Under the pieces are notes generated by a model that was not told the DNA's origin, did not search any database, and saw only the letters and a program-made list of their open reading frames with translations. From Betaproteobacteria bacterium (GTDB lineage Bacteria; Pseudomonadota; Gammaproteobacteria; Burkholderiales; Burkholderiaceae_E): DNA of 9,680 nt. Below, piece by piece: positions 1 through 7,449 of this stretch. The stretch is taken from positions 1 through 9,680 of the forward strand of contig VGHV01000069.1 of the NCBI GenBank assembly GCA_016868095.1, in the 5' to 3' direction. The stretch's first letter is position 1. Each line of letters opens with the position of its first letter. Made by a program: the position numbers and the translations under genes.

Positions 1-138
1 CTTTACATCGATATAGGTATCGAGCCGATCGAGTTGCTTCAGATAAAAATACGCATAAGGTGAGATCGGATCGACATAAAGCAAAGCCTTTGGCTTCACG
101 CCAGGCTGCGTGGGCCCATCGGTTAAGGCTTTGTTCAT
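1..138 (-). CDS. DsbA-like / 2-hydroxychromene-2-carboxylate isomerase-type protein, N-terminal part only
   Basis: The first 46 codons are visible; the gene runs off the left edge of the window. After about 17 polar residues the reading is LLYVDPISPYAYFYLKQL (residues 19-36). This matches the first beta strand and the Ser-Pro-Tyr turn of the kappa-GST / HCCA isomerase branch of the DsbA-like thioredoxin fold, where the Ser (here S26) contacts glutathione. Members isomerise 2-hydroxychromene-2-carboxylate in aromatic catabolism, but many homologues have no assigned substrate. ATG at 138 is the only possible start, because a TGA lies in frame nine codons upstream with no GTG or TTG between. There is no clear Shine-Dalgarno sequence. 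The start is reached through a chain of ATGA overlaps from dtd, so translational coupling is likely. With only 46 residues seen, the family call is good and the precise enzyme is not. Confidence 0.65.
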   Translation of the reverse strand, partial: MNKALTDGPTQPGVKPKALLYVDPISPYAYFYLKQLDRLDTYIDVK

Positions 139-166
139 GGGATATCGTTCATGGGATTTTATTCAT
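125..166 (-). repeat. 14-bp tandem repeat forming an ATGA stop/start relay between dtd and the next gene
   Basis: Read on the minus strand, 166-153 is ATGAATAAAATCCC, 152-139 is ATGAACGATATCCC, and 138-125 begins ATGAACAAAG before diverging. Each unit starts with ATGA. The first ATG (166-164) overlaps the dtd stop TGA (165-163). It opens a five-codon ORF (Met-Asn-Lys-Ile-Pro) ending at 149, whose TGA overlaps the second ATG (152-150). That ATG opens another five-codon ORF (Met-Asn-Asp-Ile-Pro) ending at 135, whose TGA overlaps the third ATG (138-136), the start of the isomerase-type gene. A 14-bp period is not a multiple of three, so each copy shifts the frame and recreates the overlap. The layout is read directly. 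Its origin by slippage and its role in termination-reinitiation are inference. Confidence 0.8.
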
Positions 167-627
167 GAGGTTTCGCATAAATCCATTAAAAAGCTGGCTG
201 GGCCATCATTAATGAGTTCAACCTTCATATCAGCACCAAAGTTTCCACTTTGAACGATGGAGTGTTGGCTTTTTGCGTATGCGAGTAATGCCTCATAACA
301 ATATCTTGCATGTTCGGGTGGTGCTGCTGCGGTAAAGCTCGGTCGATTGCCAGCCCATAAGTCGGCAGCGAGGGTGAACTGGCTCACGATCAATAGGCCG
401 CCGCACTGCCCTTTACCATCGATATTGACAATGTTTCGATTCATCTTACCTTCATCGTCTGCGAAAATACGAAGCTTTAAAACTTTATCGACGAATTTTC
501 GGATGACCCTTGGCCCATCAGTTGGCTCTGCGCACACAAAAATGAGCATGCCAGCGCCGATCGAGCCAACAGGCTTTTGATCGACACTAACCGATGCTCG
601 ACTCACCCTTTGAATCACCGCTTTCAT
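163..627 (-). CDS. dtd: D-aminoacyl-tRNA deacylase (Dtd)
   Basis: Dtd is a cytoplasmic homodimeric proofreading enzyme that hydrolyses D-amino acids (classically D-Tyr) from mischarged tRNA. The 154-residue product starts MKAVIQRVSRASVSV, the standard family N-terminus. It carries the SQFTL motif at 82-86, the RPSF segment at 95-98, and the C-terminal NDGP at 140-143 that supplies the Gly-cisPro element used to reject L-amino acids. The residue two after GP is Ser where Thr is usual (NDGPAS against NDGPVT), a conservative change. The frame stays open to a GTG at 681. I chose ATG 627 because family homology begins exactly there, and the longer form would reach to within three bases of the divergent gene's start. 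Length is slightly above the E. coli protein because of a short insertion before SQFTL and a few extra C-terminal residues. Its stop overlaps the relay repeat leading to the downstream gene. Confidence 0.95.
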   Translation of the reverse strand: MKAVIQRVSRASVSVDQKPVGSIGAGMLIFVCAEPTDGPRVIRKFVDKVLKLRIFADDEGKMNRNIVNIDGKGQCGGLLIVSQFTLAADLWAGNRPSFTAAAPPEHARYCYEALLAYAKSQHSIVQSGNFGADMKVELINDGPASFLMDLCETS

Positions 628-683
628 AGGCCCTAGAATGGCTCCATACAATTTAGATATCCGATTCCTCCGAGTATGCACCG

Positions 684-1658
684 ATGTTTAGCCTTGATCC
701 ATGGTCCTTTCCCAAATCGCTTCGACCAGACCCACTGAAACTTGAGTTCGACTTAGAACAGCGACTCGATGCTTTGCTTCAATTGCATATTCAAGTGCCC
801 GATCAAGCCTACACCGCGCCTATTTTGGGGACGAGCCGCAGTGGTCACGGCGTCGTCATCGATAGCGAAGGCCACATTCTTACGATCGGCTACCTTGTGA
901 CCGAGGCTCAGCAGATTTGGTGTCGAAAGCGTGACGGCTCAGTCGTACAAGCTGACGTGATTGCCTATGATCAGCCTACCGGATTTGGCCTACTTAAAAG
1001 TTTTAGCGATCTTGAATGCGGCTATATACCGATGGGTAAGGCTAGCGACTTAAGCAAACATGATAAAGTTTATATGCTTGGGCACGGCGGCATCCACCAA
1101 TGCCTAAAGACACGCATCGCTGAGGTGAAGCCATTTGCAGGGTCTTGGGAGTATTTGCTCGAGCAGGCCTTGTTCATCCAACCCGCCCATCCCGAATGGA
1201 GCGGTTCTCCGCTCTTAAACGTTAAGGGCGAATTGGTTGGTATTGGCTCCTTGCTCACCCAGGAGCTCAAGCAAGGACAGACTCAACAAAGCAATATGGT
1301 CGTCCCGACTGATCTTCTTGCCCCCATGCTAAATAATCTTATTAAACAAGGACATAGCGGACTTCCCCCAAGGCCCTGGCTAGGCCTTTATCTTGAAGAA
1401 CACGATCAACAACTTGTGGTCCAGCATGCAAGCCCCCAAGGGCCAGCCGAGGAAGCTGGCATCCTACCTGAGGATTTACTTGTGTCCGTAGCAGGGCAAC
1501 GGGTCCAGGATCTTGCTAATTTTTATCGCCATGTCTGGTCGATTGGGCAAGCGGGTGTCGAGATCCCTTTGCAAATTGCTCGAGGCGCCGAACTGATGAC
1601 CATCAATATTCGCTCCATAAACCGAAGCGAGCGACTCATCAAACCGACGACCCATTAA
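684..1658 (+). CDS. HtrA/DegP-like trypsin-fold protein with PDZ domain, probable pseudoprotease
   Basis: The product has 324 residues. Residues about 45-225 follow the S1C (HtrA) protease fold: GVVIDSEGHILT (56-67), a DQPTGFGLLK segment (96-105), and FIQPAHPEWSGSPLLN (164-179) followed by KGELVGIG. Residues about 230-315 form a PDZ domain (PWLGLYLE, then a GPAEEAGILPEDLLVSVAGQRV stretch). Against DegP, the catalytic His of LTNNHV falls on Tyr70 in LTIGYLV and the catalytic Asp on Gly100. The nucleophile corresponds to Ser173 in WSGSP. The 70-to-100 spacing equals that of DegP His105-Asp135, so the alignment is firm. Two of three triad residues are missing, so peptidase activity is unlikely; binding or scaffolding is an inference. 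There is no signal peptide or membrane segment, unlike periplasmic HtrA proteins, which suggests a cytoplasmic protein. The start is ATG 684; an in-frame TAG upstream leaves no other start, and the SD is weak. It is transcribed divergently from dtd. Confidence 0.85.
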   Translation: MFSLDPWSFPKSLRPDPLKLEFDLEQRLDALLQLHIQVPDQAYTAPILGTSRSGHGVVIDSEGHILTIGYLVTEAQQIWCRKRDGSVVQADVIAYDQPTGFGLLKSFSDLECGYIPMGKASDLSKHDKVYMLGHGGIHQCLKTRIAEVKPFAGSWEYLLEQALFIQPAHPEWSGSPLLNVKGELVGIGSLLTQELKQGQTQQSNMVVPTDLLAPMLNNLIKQGHSGLPPRPWLGLYLEEHDQQLVVQHASPQGPAEEAGILPEDLLVSVAGQRVQDLANFYRHVWSIGQAGVEIPLQIARGAELMTINIRSINRSERLIKPTTH

Positions 1659-1770
1659 GCCTTGACTTAAGCAAGCAACCCCATGACCATTGATGAATAA
1701 AGGGTAATTGGCCGGCGGTATCCTCCGTGCGCTTTTACTCCTCTCCATGGCGCCCAAGGTTGATACCACT

Positions 1771-3042
1771 ATGCAAGCATTCAAAAATGGCTGCACATCA
1801 CTTATTGCTTCACTTTTTATTGCGTCACTATCAAGCTCAGCTATCGCTCAATCGTCAGAGTTGTTTCGTCTTGAGTCATTGGTGTCGCTGGCACTCGAAC
1901 ATAATCCCGACCTATCGCTTTCAAAGGCGGACTTAATTGGAGCCAAAGCGGCACAAGGTCTTGCTGCTGTGCTTCCAAACCCTCGCATTGAAATCGGACT
2001 TGGGCGCGAATCGGCGAGGGCTGCACTCCAAGATCCTTCGTCAACGCTGCAAAATTTATCGTTGAGTCAATTTGTTGAGAATCCTGCGCTTCGTAGTGCA
2101 AGAGTGTCATCTTTTGCCGCACAATCCGAGGCACAGGCTGCGCGACTCGACGCAACTCGGGTTCAAGTTGGAGGCCTGGTTCGTCGAGCCGCGTATGAGG
2201 TCTTACTGAGACAAGCCGAAATTGTTGCAGCCGACGACGCACGCGCATTACTCGAATCGACGCGATCGCGTGTGAAGCTGCGAGTTGAGAGTGGCGATGC
2301 TGCCCGATACGAATTGATCAAGGCCGATGCCGAGTTGATTGGTGCGCAGCAACGCAGCCAGGTTGCCAGATTAGCGTTAGAGCAATCACGCATCCGACTC
2401 CAACAAATCGTTGGTATCGACCTGCCACCAGCCTGGAACATTCAAGCAAGCCTTGAAGACCCCGTGCAAGTACCGAATCGCGAATCGGTCCGAGCACAAC
2501 TGCTTAAAAGACACCCAGACCTCATTGCATTAAGAGCCGAAATTCAGGCGGCATCTGAGCGTGTTCAAGAAGCTAGAGCGAGCCGATGGCCGGGAGTGGA
2601 TATCCAGCTATCACAGTTGAGAGACCGTGGCGTCGATCGTCCCAGTCGTTATGAAACCTTGGTCGGTGCCTCGATTTCAGTTCCGATTCTCGATCCGCGG
2701 AGCGCTGCCATCGATCTTGCACAATCGCAAGTTCAGCGGGCAACACTGGCATTAAGGGCTCGCGAACAAGGTCTTTTGCGAGAGTTCGATAGCGCATGGG
2801 CCACTTTAGAGATTGCAGCGTTACGCGTGAAGTCCCTTAATGAAGGTGCTATGCGCGAAGCCGAGGCTGCGCTTCGGGTGGCAGAAGCCGCGTACCGTTT
2901 CGGCGAGCGCGGGATTCTTGATGTCATCGATGCACAACGTGTTCTAAGACTTATAAGAGCAGATCTCTTAAACGCACGGTTTGAACAACAGGCCGCATCG
3001 ATTGCGCTTCAGGTCTTAACCAGTGATCCAAGGCCGCAATGA
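1771..3042 (+). CDS. TolC-family outer membrane factor of an HME-RND efflux system (CzcC-like)
   Basis: This is the outer-membrane channel of the tripartite pump, 423 residues with two OEP repeats. Residues 1-26 form a signal peptide (basic Lys5, hydrophobic core, AIA before Gln27). The first repeat starts LVSLALEHNPDL, the conserved beginning of TolC-type proteins, and includes the SLSQFVENPALR segment seen in CzcC-like members. The long Ala/Arg/Glu-rich helices follow. The second repeat ends with AYRFGERGILDVIDAQRV (374-391), the typical equatorial-helix motif of metal-RND outer membrane factors. The frame is open further upstream to TTG 1708 and ATG 1747. I chose ATG 1771 because it places a normal signal peptide at the N-terminus and has AAGG about 11 nt upstream. 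Its stop overlaps the next start as ATGA (3039-3042), so the two are translationally coupled. No lipobox is present. Substrate cannot be told from this subunit. Confidence 0.9.
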   Translation: MQAFKNGCTSLIASLFIASLSSSAIAQSSELFRLESLVSLALEHNPDLSLSKADLIGAKAAQGLAAVLPNPRIEIGLGRESARAALQDPSSTLQNLSLSQFVENPALRSARVSSFAAQSEAQAARLDATRVQVGGLVRRAAYEVLLRQAEIVAADDARALLESTRSRVKLRVESGDAARYELIKADAELIGAQQRSQVARLALEQSRIRLQQIVGIDLPPAWNIQASLEDPVQVPNRESVRAQLLKRHPDLIALRAEIQAASERVQEARASRWPGVDIQLSQLRDRGVDRPSRYETLVGASISVPILDPRSAAIDLAQSQVQRATLALRAREQGLLREFDSAWATLEIAALRVKSLNEGAMREAEAALRVAEAAYRFGERGILDVIDAQRVLRLIRADLLNARFEQQAASIALQVLTSDPRPQ

Positions 3043-4328
3043 TGACTGCCAGCCCTTCTTACATGACAAAGTCGGATACGCTTACCATGATCAAAACAAG
3101 CAGCGTCTGTCAACGCGCCACAAGCGCTGTTGTCATCCCCATCATTTGCATTGTACTTGCTGCATGCAGCCAGGATGCGAAGCAACAGCAGGATAAGGCT
3201 GCAGGAAAAGATGCGGCCGCTCATGCAACGAGCAAGTCGACGAATGCTAGTCAAAGCGCTCAAAACAACGATACAGGCGATGATGATGCAAGCATCGTCC
3301 GGCCTCGAGAGGACATGCTCAAGCGCTTTGAGGTCGGGAAGGTATCGAAGGCAAGCATTGAGCGTACACAAGAAATACCCGGCCGCATTGAAGTCGATGA
3401 AAAGCGGATCACGCGCATTGGCGCCTCAGTAACTGGCCGTGTTGTTGAGACCTCAGTCGACATTGGATACCGGGTGAAGGCTGGCGAGGTGCTTGCGAGA
3501 ATTAGCAGCACAGAGCTTACCCAGGCACAGTTAAACTATCTCCGCTCCAACGCTTCGTTCTCGCTTTCAGAGCGAGCACTTGAGCGCGCCCAACAACTCT
3601 ACAAAGCCGATGTCATTTCTGCCGCCGAATTGCAGCGAAGAGAATCGGAGCAATCAATCGCCAAGGCGGAGCTTCGAGCTGCCTCTGATCAATTAACACT
3701 ATTGGGCTTTGACCAGGCTATGCAAAGGCGACTTCGCGAAAGTGGCCAACTTGACCCCACGGTCGGTGTGATCGCCACCCGAGGCGGTGTCATCGTTGAG
3801 CGCAAGGTGAGTCAAGGCCAGGTCGCTCAACCTGGCGACGCCTTATTCACTGTTGCTGATCTGACAACGGTTTGGGCTGTCGGCGCTTTACCTGAGCAAG
3901 CCGCTGCTTCGGTTCAAATGGGTCAGGTGGTTGATGTCTTGGTGCCTGCTTTGGGTGAGAAACGCTTTCGCGGTCGAATCGTTTTTGTAAGTGATACGAT
4001 CCAACCAGAAACCAGAACAATCACGGTGCGAACAGAAGTCGACAATGCATCGCGCGAACTCAAGCCGCAAATGCTCGCGAGCATGCGCTTGTTTGGTGAG
4101 CGTGAGGAGCGCCTGGCTATTCCCGACAGCGCAGTTGTTCGTGACACAGACCGTGACCATGTTTTCTTGCATCGACAAGACGGTAGCTTCAAACTCGTAC
4201 CTGTTGAGTTAGGTCCATCGATCAATGGTCAACGACCCGTGATTAGAGGTCTGAATGAAGGGCAGCCCATCGTCATGCGCGGTGCCTTTCACCTCAACAA
4301 CGAGCGCAAGCGCGCTGAATTGGAATAA
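3039..4328 (+). CDS. RND periplasmic adaptor lipoprotein (CzcB/CusB-type membrane fusion protein)
   Basis: This adaptor links the inner-membrane pump to the outer-membrane channel. The lipobox LAAC ends at Cys43, so the mature protein is a lipoprotein. A flexible, charged, low-complexity linker follows (about 44-90, rich in Ala, Lys, Gln, Asp). Next come the first lipoyl half-motif (about 125-155, with SVTGRVVETSVDIGYRVKAG), an alpha-hairpin (about 156-220), the second lipoyl half (about 248-285), a beta-barrel domain and a membrane-proximal domain ending GAFHLNNERKR, typical of CzcB-like proteins. ATG 3039 has AAGG six bases upstream and overlaps the previous stop. Met17 (3087) would give a more usual signal peptide length (Cys at 27) and is a plausible alternative start. 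The mature N-terminus has neither the Met-rich MDPM motif used by CusB to bind Cu/Ag nor a His-rich stretch, so it gives no substrate clue. The pump gene starts 3 bp after its stop. Confidence 0.92.
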   Translation: MMTASPSYMTKSDTLTMIKTSSVCQRATSAVVIPIICIVLAACSQDAKQQQDKAAGKDAAAHATSKSTNASQSAQNNDTGDDDASIVRPREDMLKRFEVGKVSKASIERTQEIPGRIEVDEKRITRIGASVTGRVVETSVDIGYRVKAGEVLARISSTELTQAQLNYLRSNASFSLSERALERAQQLYKADVISAAELQRRESEQSIAKAELRAASDQLTLLGFDQAMQRRLRESGQLDPTVGVIATRGGVIVERKVSQGQVAQPGDALFTVADLTTVWAVGALPEQAAASVQMGQVVDVLVPALGEKRFRGRIVFVSDTIQPETRTITVRTEVDNASRELKPQMLASMRLFGEREERLAIPDSAVVRDTDRDHVFLHRQDGSFKLVPVELGPSINGQRPVIRGLNEGQPIVMRGAFHLNNERKRAELE

Positions 4329-4331
4329 GCC

Positions 4332-7300
4332 ATGCTTGCTCGCTTAGTAAAAGGCGCTTTGAATCAGCGCTTGCTAGTGGTCGTCATTGCCATGGTTGTC
4401 TGCGCTTTTGGCATTCGCGCATCGATGAAGCTCTCGGTCGATGCCTTTCCTGATGTGACCAATGTGCAGGTGCAGGTTGCCACCGAAGCACTTGGGCGCT
4501 CGCCTGAAGAGATCGAACGCTTCGTTACCATTCCGCTTGAAATCGCAATGACCGGTCTGCCAGGTTTGGTGGAAATGCGATCGCTTAATAAGAGCGGTCT
4601 ATCAATTATTACCTTGGTATTTACTGACCAGACCGATGTTTATTTTGCTCGGCAGCTCGTCACCGAACGGTTGATTGAGGTCAGAGGTAACTTGCCTCCA
4701 GGCATATCCCCTGTCCTCGGTCCTGTCTCGACGGGACTTGGCGAAGTGTATCAATACACACTTGATCATCCCGACGACGGTCAACGCGAACTCACGCCTG
4801 AGGAACTTGCCGAGCGGCGAATCGTACAAGACTGGGTGGTTCGTCCGCTTTTGCGATCCATTCCTGGGGTTGCTGAAATCAACTCACAAGGCGGCTATGT
4901 CAGGCAGTATCAAGCCCTGGTGAAGCCCGATCGTCTGCTTCACTACGGACTAACTGTCAACGATGTTTTCGAAGCGATTGCAAAAAACAATGCCAACGCT
5001 TCAGGCGGTGTGCTGCCACAACAATCGGAGCAGTATTTGATTCGTGGGGTCGGCCTTATTCGCTCGGTTGAAGACATTGGCAACATTGTGGTCCGAGAAC
5101 TTAATGGTGTGCCGGTCTTTGTGAAGAATCTTGCTGAGGTCACTATAGGCCATGAGGTGCGACAAGGCGCCATTATCAAGGGTGGTTACACCGAGTCGGT
5201 ATCGGGTATTGTTTTAATGGTTAGAGCGGGTAATGCAAAAGAGATTGTCACCCGAGTCAAACAACGAGTCGATGAAATCAACCAAAAGGGGCTGTTGCCT
5301 GGCGGTCTGAAAATTGTTCCCTACTACGACCGCACCGAGTTAGTCGATGCGGCATTGTGGACAATCGCCAAAGTCCTCATCGAAGGGATCATTTTGGTGG
5401 TCATGATTTTGTTCATCTTTTTAGGCGATGTGCGATCAAGCTTGATTGTCGTGGCGACCCTCATCATTGCACCACTCACCACATTCATCATGATGAATCG
5501 TTATGGCATTTCAGCGAATTTAATGTCTCTGGGAGGTTTAGCGATTGCGATTGGCTTGATGGTTGATGCCACGGTTGTCGTTGTTGAGAATATTTTTCAT
5601 CGACTCGGGACCAAGCAAGTCAGCGGATTAGCTCGGCTGCGCCTCATCCGTGATGCGACCATGGAGGTCGCCACCCCAACCGCTTTTGGCATTGTGATCA
5701 TTATTCTTGTGTTTCTCCCCTTAATGACCCTGCAAGGCATCGAAGGTAAGCTTTTTGCGCCACTTGCCATCACCATTGCTATCGCCCTTGGGGTTGCGCT
5801 CTTGGTGTCGCTTACGCTTTCCCCTGTACTTTGTTCTTATATCTTGAAAGGTGGCTCGGATCACGACACATGGGTCATTGCCAAGCTTAAGTCGGCATAC
5901 TTAGGTCTGCTAGATCGATCGCTGGCGCATCGTGGTGTGACCATGCTTACAGCATTGGTCTTATTGCTGGGTTCACTCGCGCTTTTCCCCTTGCTGGGTA
6001 AATCATTCATGCCCACCATGAAGGAAGGAGCCCTCACACCCCAAATTAACCGCGTACCAAGCATTTCGCTGCAAGAATCCGTACAAATGGAAATGGCTGC
6101 CATGCGCAGCATTTCAGAAGTCGAAGGCGTTCGCATGGTGGTGTCTAAGCTTGGTCGCAGCGAATCACCCGCGGACCCCGTAGGACCCAATGAGTCGGAT
6201 CCGATCGTGCTTCTCCATCCAAAAACTAACCGAAAACAAGACGACATCGACGAAGAGATTCGGCAGCGCTTATCGAGCATCCCAGGCGTTCAAATTGTCC
6301 TGTCGCAACCGATTTCGGAGCGAGTCGATGAAATGGTGACAGGCGTACGTTCGCAGCTTGCGATCAAAATTTTCGGCGACGAACTCGATGAATTGCGCCG
6401 GGTTTCTGAGCAAGTCGCACGTTTATTAAGAACAGTTCCAGGCGCCCGAGATATTCGTATTGAGCGACTTTCCGGACAGCAGTCCTTGCTTATCAACATT
6501 GACAGGGCAGCTATTGCTCGCTATGGCATCAATGTTGCAGATGTCCATGCCATTATCGAAACCGCAATCGGTGGCAAAGAAGTCAGTCTGCTTTATGAGG
6601 GCGAGCGTCGCTTTGGTATCGCTGTTCGATTTCCCGAGAGCGCACGAGGCTCGATTGAGGCCATCAAGCGAATCACCCTCAAAGCGCACGACGGTGCGCT
6701 TGTACCCTTGCAATCGATTGCATCGATCCAACTCAAGGACGGACCAGCCCAAGTTAGCCGTGAGTCAGCAAAAAGGCGGGTTGTTGTTGGCGCCAATGTT
6801 GAGGGACGCGATCTTGGTGGCTTCGTACAAGAAGTCCAAAACCGGATGAATCAAGAAATCACGCTGCCTGAAGGCTTTGATGTTGTCTATGGCGGACAGT
6901 TTGAAAATATGGAACGTGCGATGGAAACCCTGTCGATCATCGTTCCGGTCACCATCGCAGCGATCTTCTTTTTGCTTTTTATGCTCTTTAGCTCGTTAAA
7001 GATGGCGGGTCTAATCATAATGGTTCTACCCTTTGCATCGATCGGTGGCATCGTCGGACTGGCGATAACAGGCGAATACCTATCAGTACCAGCCTCAGTT
7101 GGGTTTATCGCTCTATGGGGTATTGCCGTCTTAAACGGCGTGGTCCTGGTCACTTGCATCCGACGCTTTCGCGATGACGGATTATCGATCGCAGAAGCCG
7201 TGCGCGAAGGTTGCGTACAGCGTTTCCGTCCCGTGATCATGACAGCCACAGTGGCCTTGTTGGGTTTAGTACCCTTTCTCTTTGCTACGGGTCCGGGCTC

Positions 7301-7418
7301 TGAGGTCCAGCGACCACTTGCCATCGTGGTTATCGGAGGGCTTATTACCTCAACCCTGTTGACGCTTGTCGTGTTACCAAGTTTATATCGATGGTTTGAT
7401 GACCAGGAAGATGAATAA
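4332..7418 (+). CDS. HME-family RND efflux pump (CzcA/CusA-type), substrate uncertain
   Basis: This is the inner-membrane proton/substrate antiporter of the tripartite system, expected to work as a trimer. At 1028 residues it is full length for the family. Order: TM1 (about 12-31), the DAFPDVTNVQVQV and SGLSIITLVF segments typical of heavy-metal RND pumps, periplasmic loop 1, TM2-TM6 (about 340-505), TM7 (about 535-553), periplasmic loop 2, and TM8-TM12 (about 865-1020) including SVGFIALWGIAVLNGVV. TM4 reads AIGLMVDATVVVVEN (406-420). Asp412 and Glu419 match CzcA Asp408 and Glu415, but the first Czc aspartate (DFG) is Ala406. That layout resembles CusA (AVGAMVDAAIVMIEN). However, the CusA Met573 position in loop 2 reads Gln in EGALTPQI, and the Met672 position reads Glu in RVDEM, so the Cu/Ag methionine cluster is not preserved. 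I call it HME-RND without choosing an ion. A GGA-type SD lies just upstream. Confidence 0.93.
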   Translation: MLARLVKGALNQRLLVVVIAMVVCAFGIRASMKLSVDAFPDVTNVQVQVATEALGRSPEEIERFVTIPLEIAMTGLPGLVEMRSLNKSGLSIITLVFTDQTDVYFARQLVTERLIEVRGNLPPGISPVLGPVSTGLGEVYQYTLDHPDDGQRELTPEELAERRIVQDWVVRPLLRSIPGVAEINSQGGYVRQYQALVKPDRLLHYGLTVNDVFEAIAKNNANASGGVLPQQSEQYLIRGVGLIRSVEDIGNIVVRELNGVPVFVKNLAEVTIGHEVRQGAIIKGGYTESVSGIVLMVRAGNAKEIVTRVKQRVDEINQKGLLPGGLKIVPYYDRTELVDAALWTIAKVLIEGIILVVMILFIFLGDVRSSLIVVATLIIAPLTTFIMMNRYGISANLMSLGGLAIAIGLMVDATVVVVENIFHRLGTKQVSGLARLRLIRDATMEVATPTAFGIVIIILVFLPLMTLQGIEGKLFAPLAITIAIALGVALLVSLTLSPVLCSYILKGGSDHDTWVIAKLKSAYLGLLDRSLAHRGVTMLTALVLLLGSLALFPLLGKSFMPTMKEGALTPQINRVPSISLQESVQMEMAAMRSISEVEGVRMVVSKLGRSESPADPVGPNESDPIVLLHPKTNRKQDDIDEEIRQRLSSIPGVQIVLSQPISERVDEMVTGVRSQLAIKIFGDELDELRRVSEQVARLLRTVPGARDIRIERLSGQQSLLINIDRAAIARYGINVADVHAIIETAIGGKEVSLLYEGERRFGIAVRFPESARGSIEAIKRITLKAHDGALVPLQSIASIQLKDGPAQVSRESAKRRVVVGANVEGRDLGGFVQEVQNRMNQEITLPEGFDVVYGGQFENMERAMETLSIIVPVTIAAIFFLLFMLFSSLKMAGLIIMVLPFASIGGIVGLAITGEYLSVPASVGFIALWGIAVLNGVVLVTCIRRFRDDGLSIAEAVREGCVQRFRPVIMTATVALLGLVPFLFATGPGSEVQRPLAIVVIGGLITSTLLTLVVLPSLYRWFDDQEDE

Positions 7419-7449
7419 TTAGGAACCGATGGCTGAGGGCAACGCAGTC

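Noticed and set aside
628..681. Longer dtd form starting at GTG 681, adding 18 residues
   Set aside because: Dtd homology starts exactly at the ATG at 627, the extra residues match nothing in the family, and the longer form would end within three bases of the divergent gene's start.
1662..1690. Possible sigma-70 promoter for the efflux operon: TTGACT, 17-bp spacer, GACCAT
   Set aside because: The -35 is good but the -10 matches only three of six bases, and no operator-like dyad surrounds it. Too weak to annotate.
1708..1770. Extended N-terminus of the outer membrane factor from TTG 1708 or ATG 1747
   Set aside because: The extension would push the signal peptide 8 to 21 residues inward. ATG 1771 gives a normal signal peptide and has an AAGG upstream.
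5861..6280. Minus-strand open frame of 139 codons inside the pump gene (and a similar one at 6887-7324)
   Set aside because: Ser/Arg/Thr-rich translation with no family resemblance, lying wholly opposite a well-conserved RND coding sequence.
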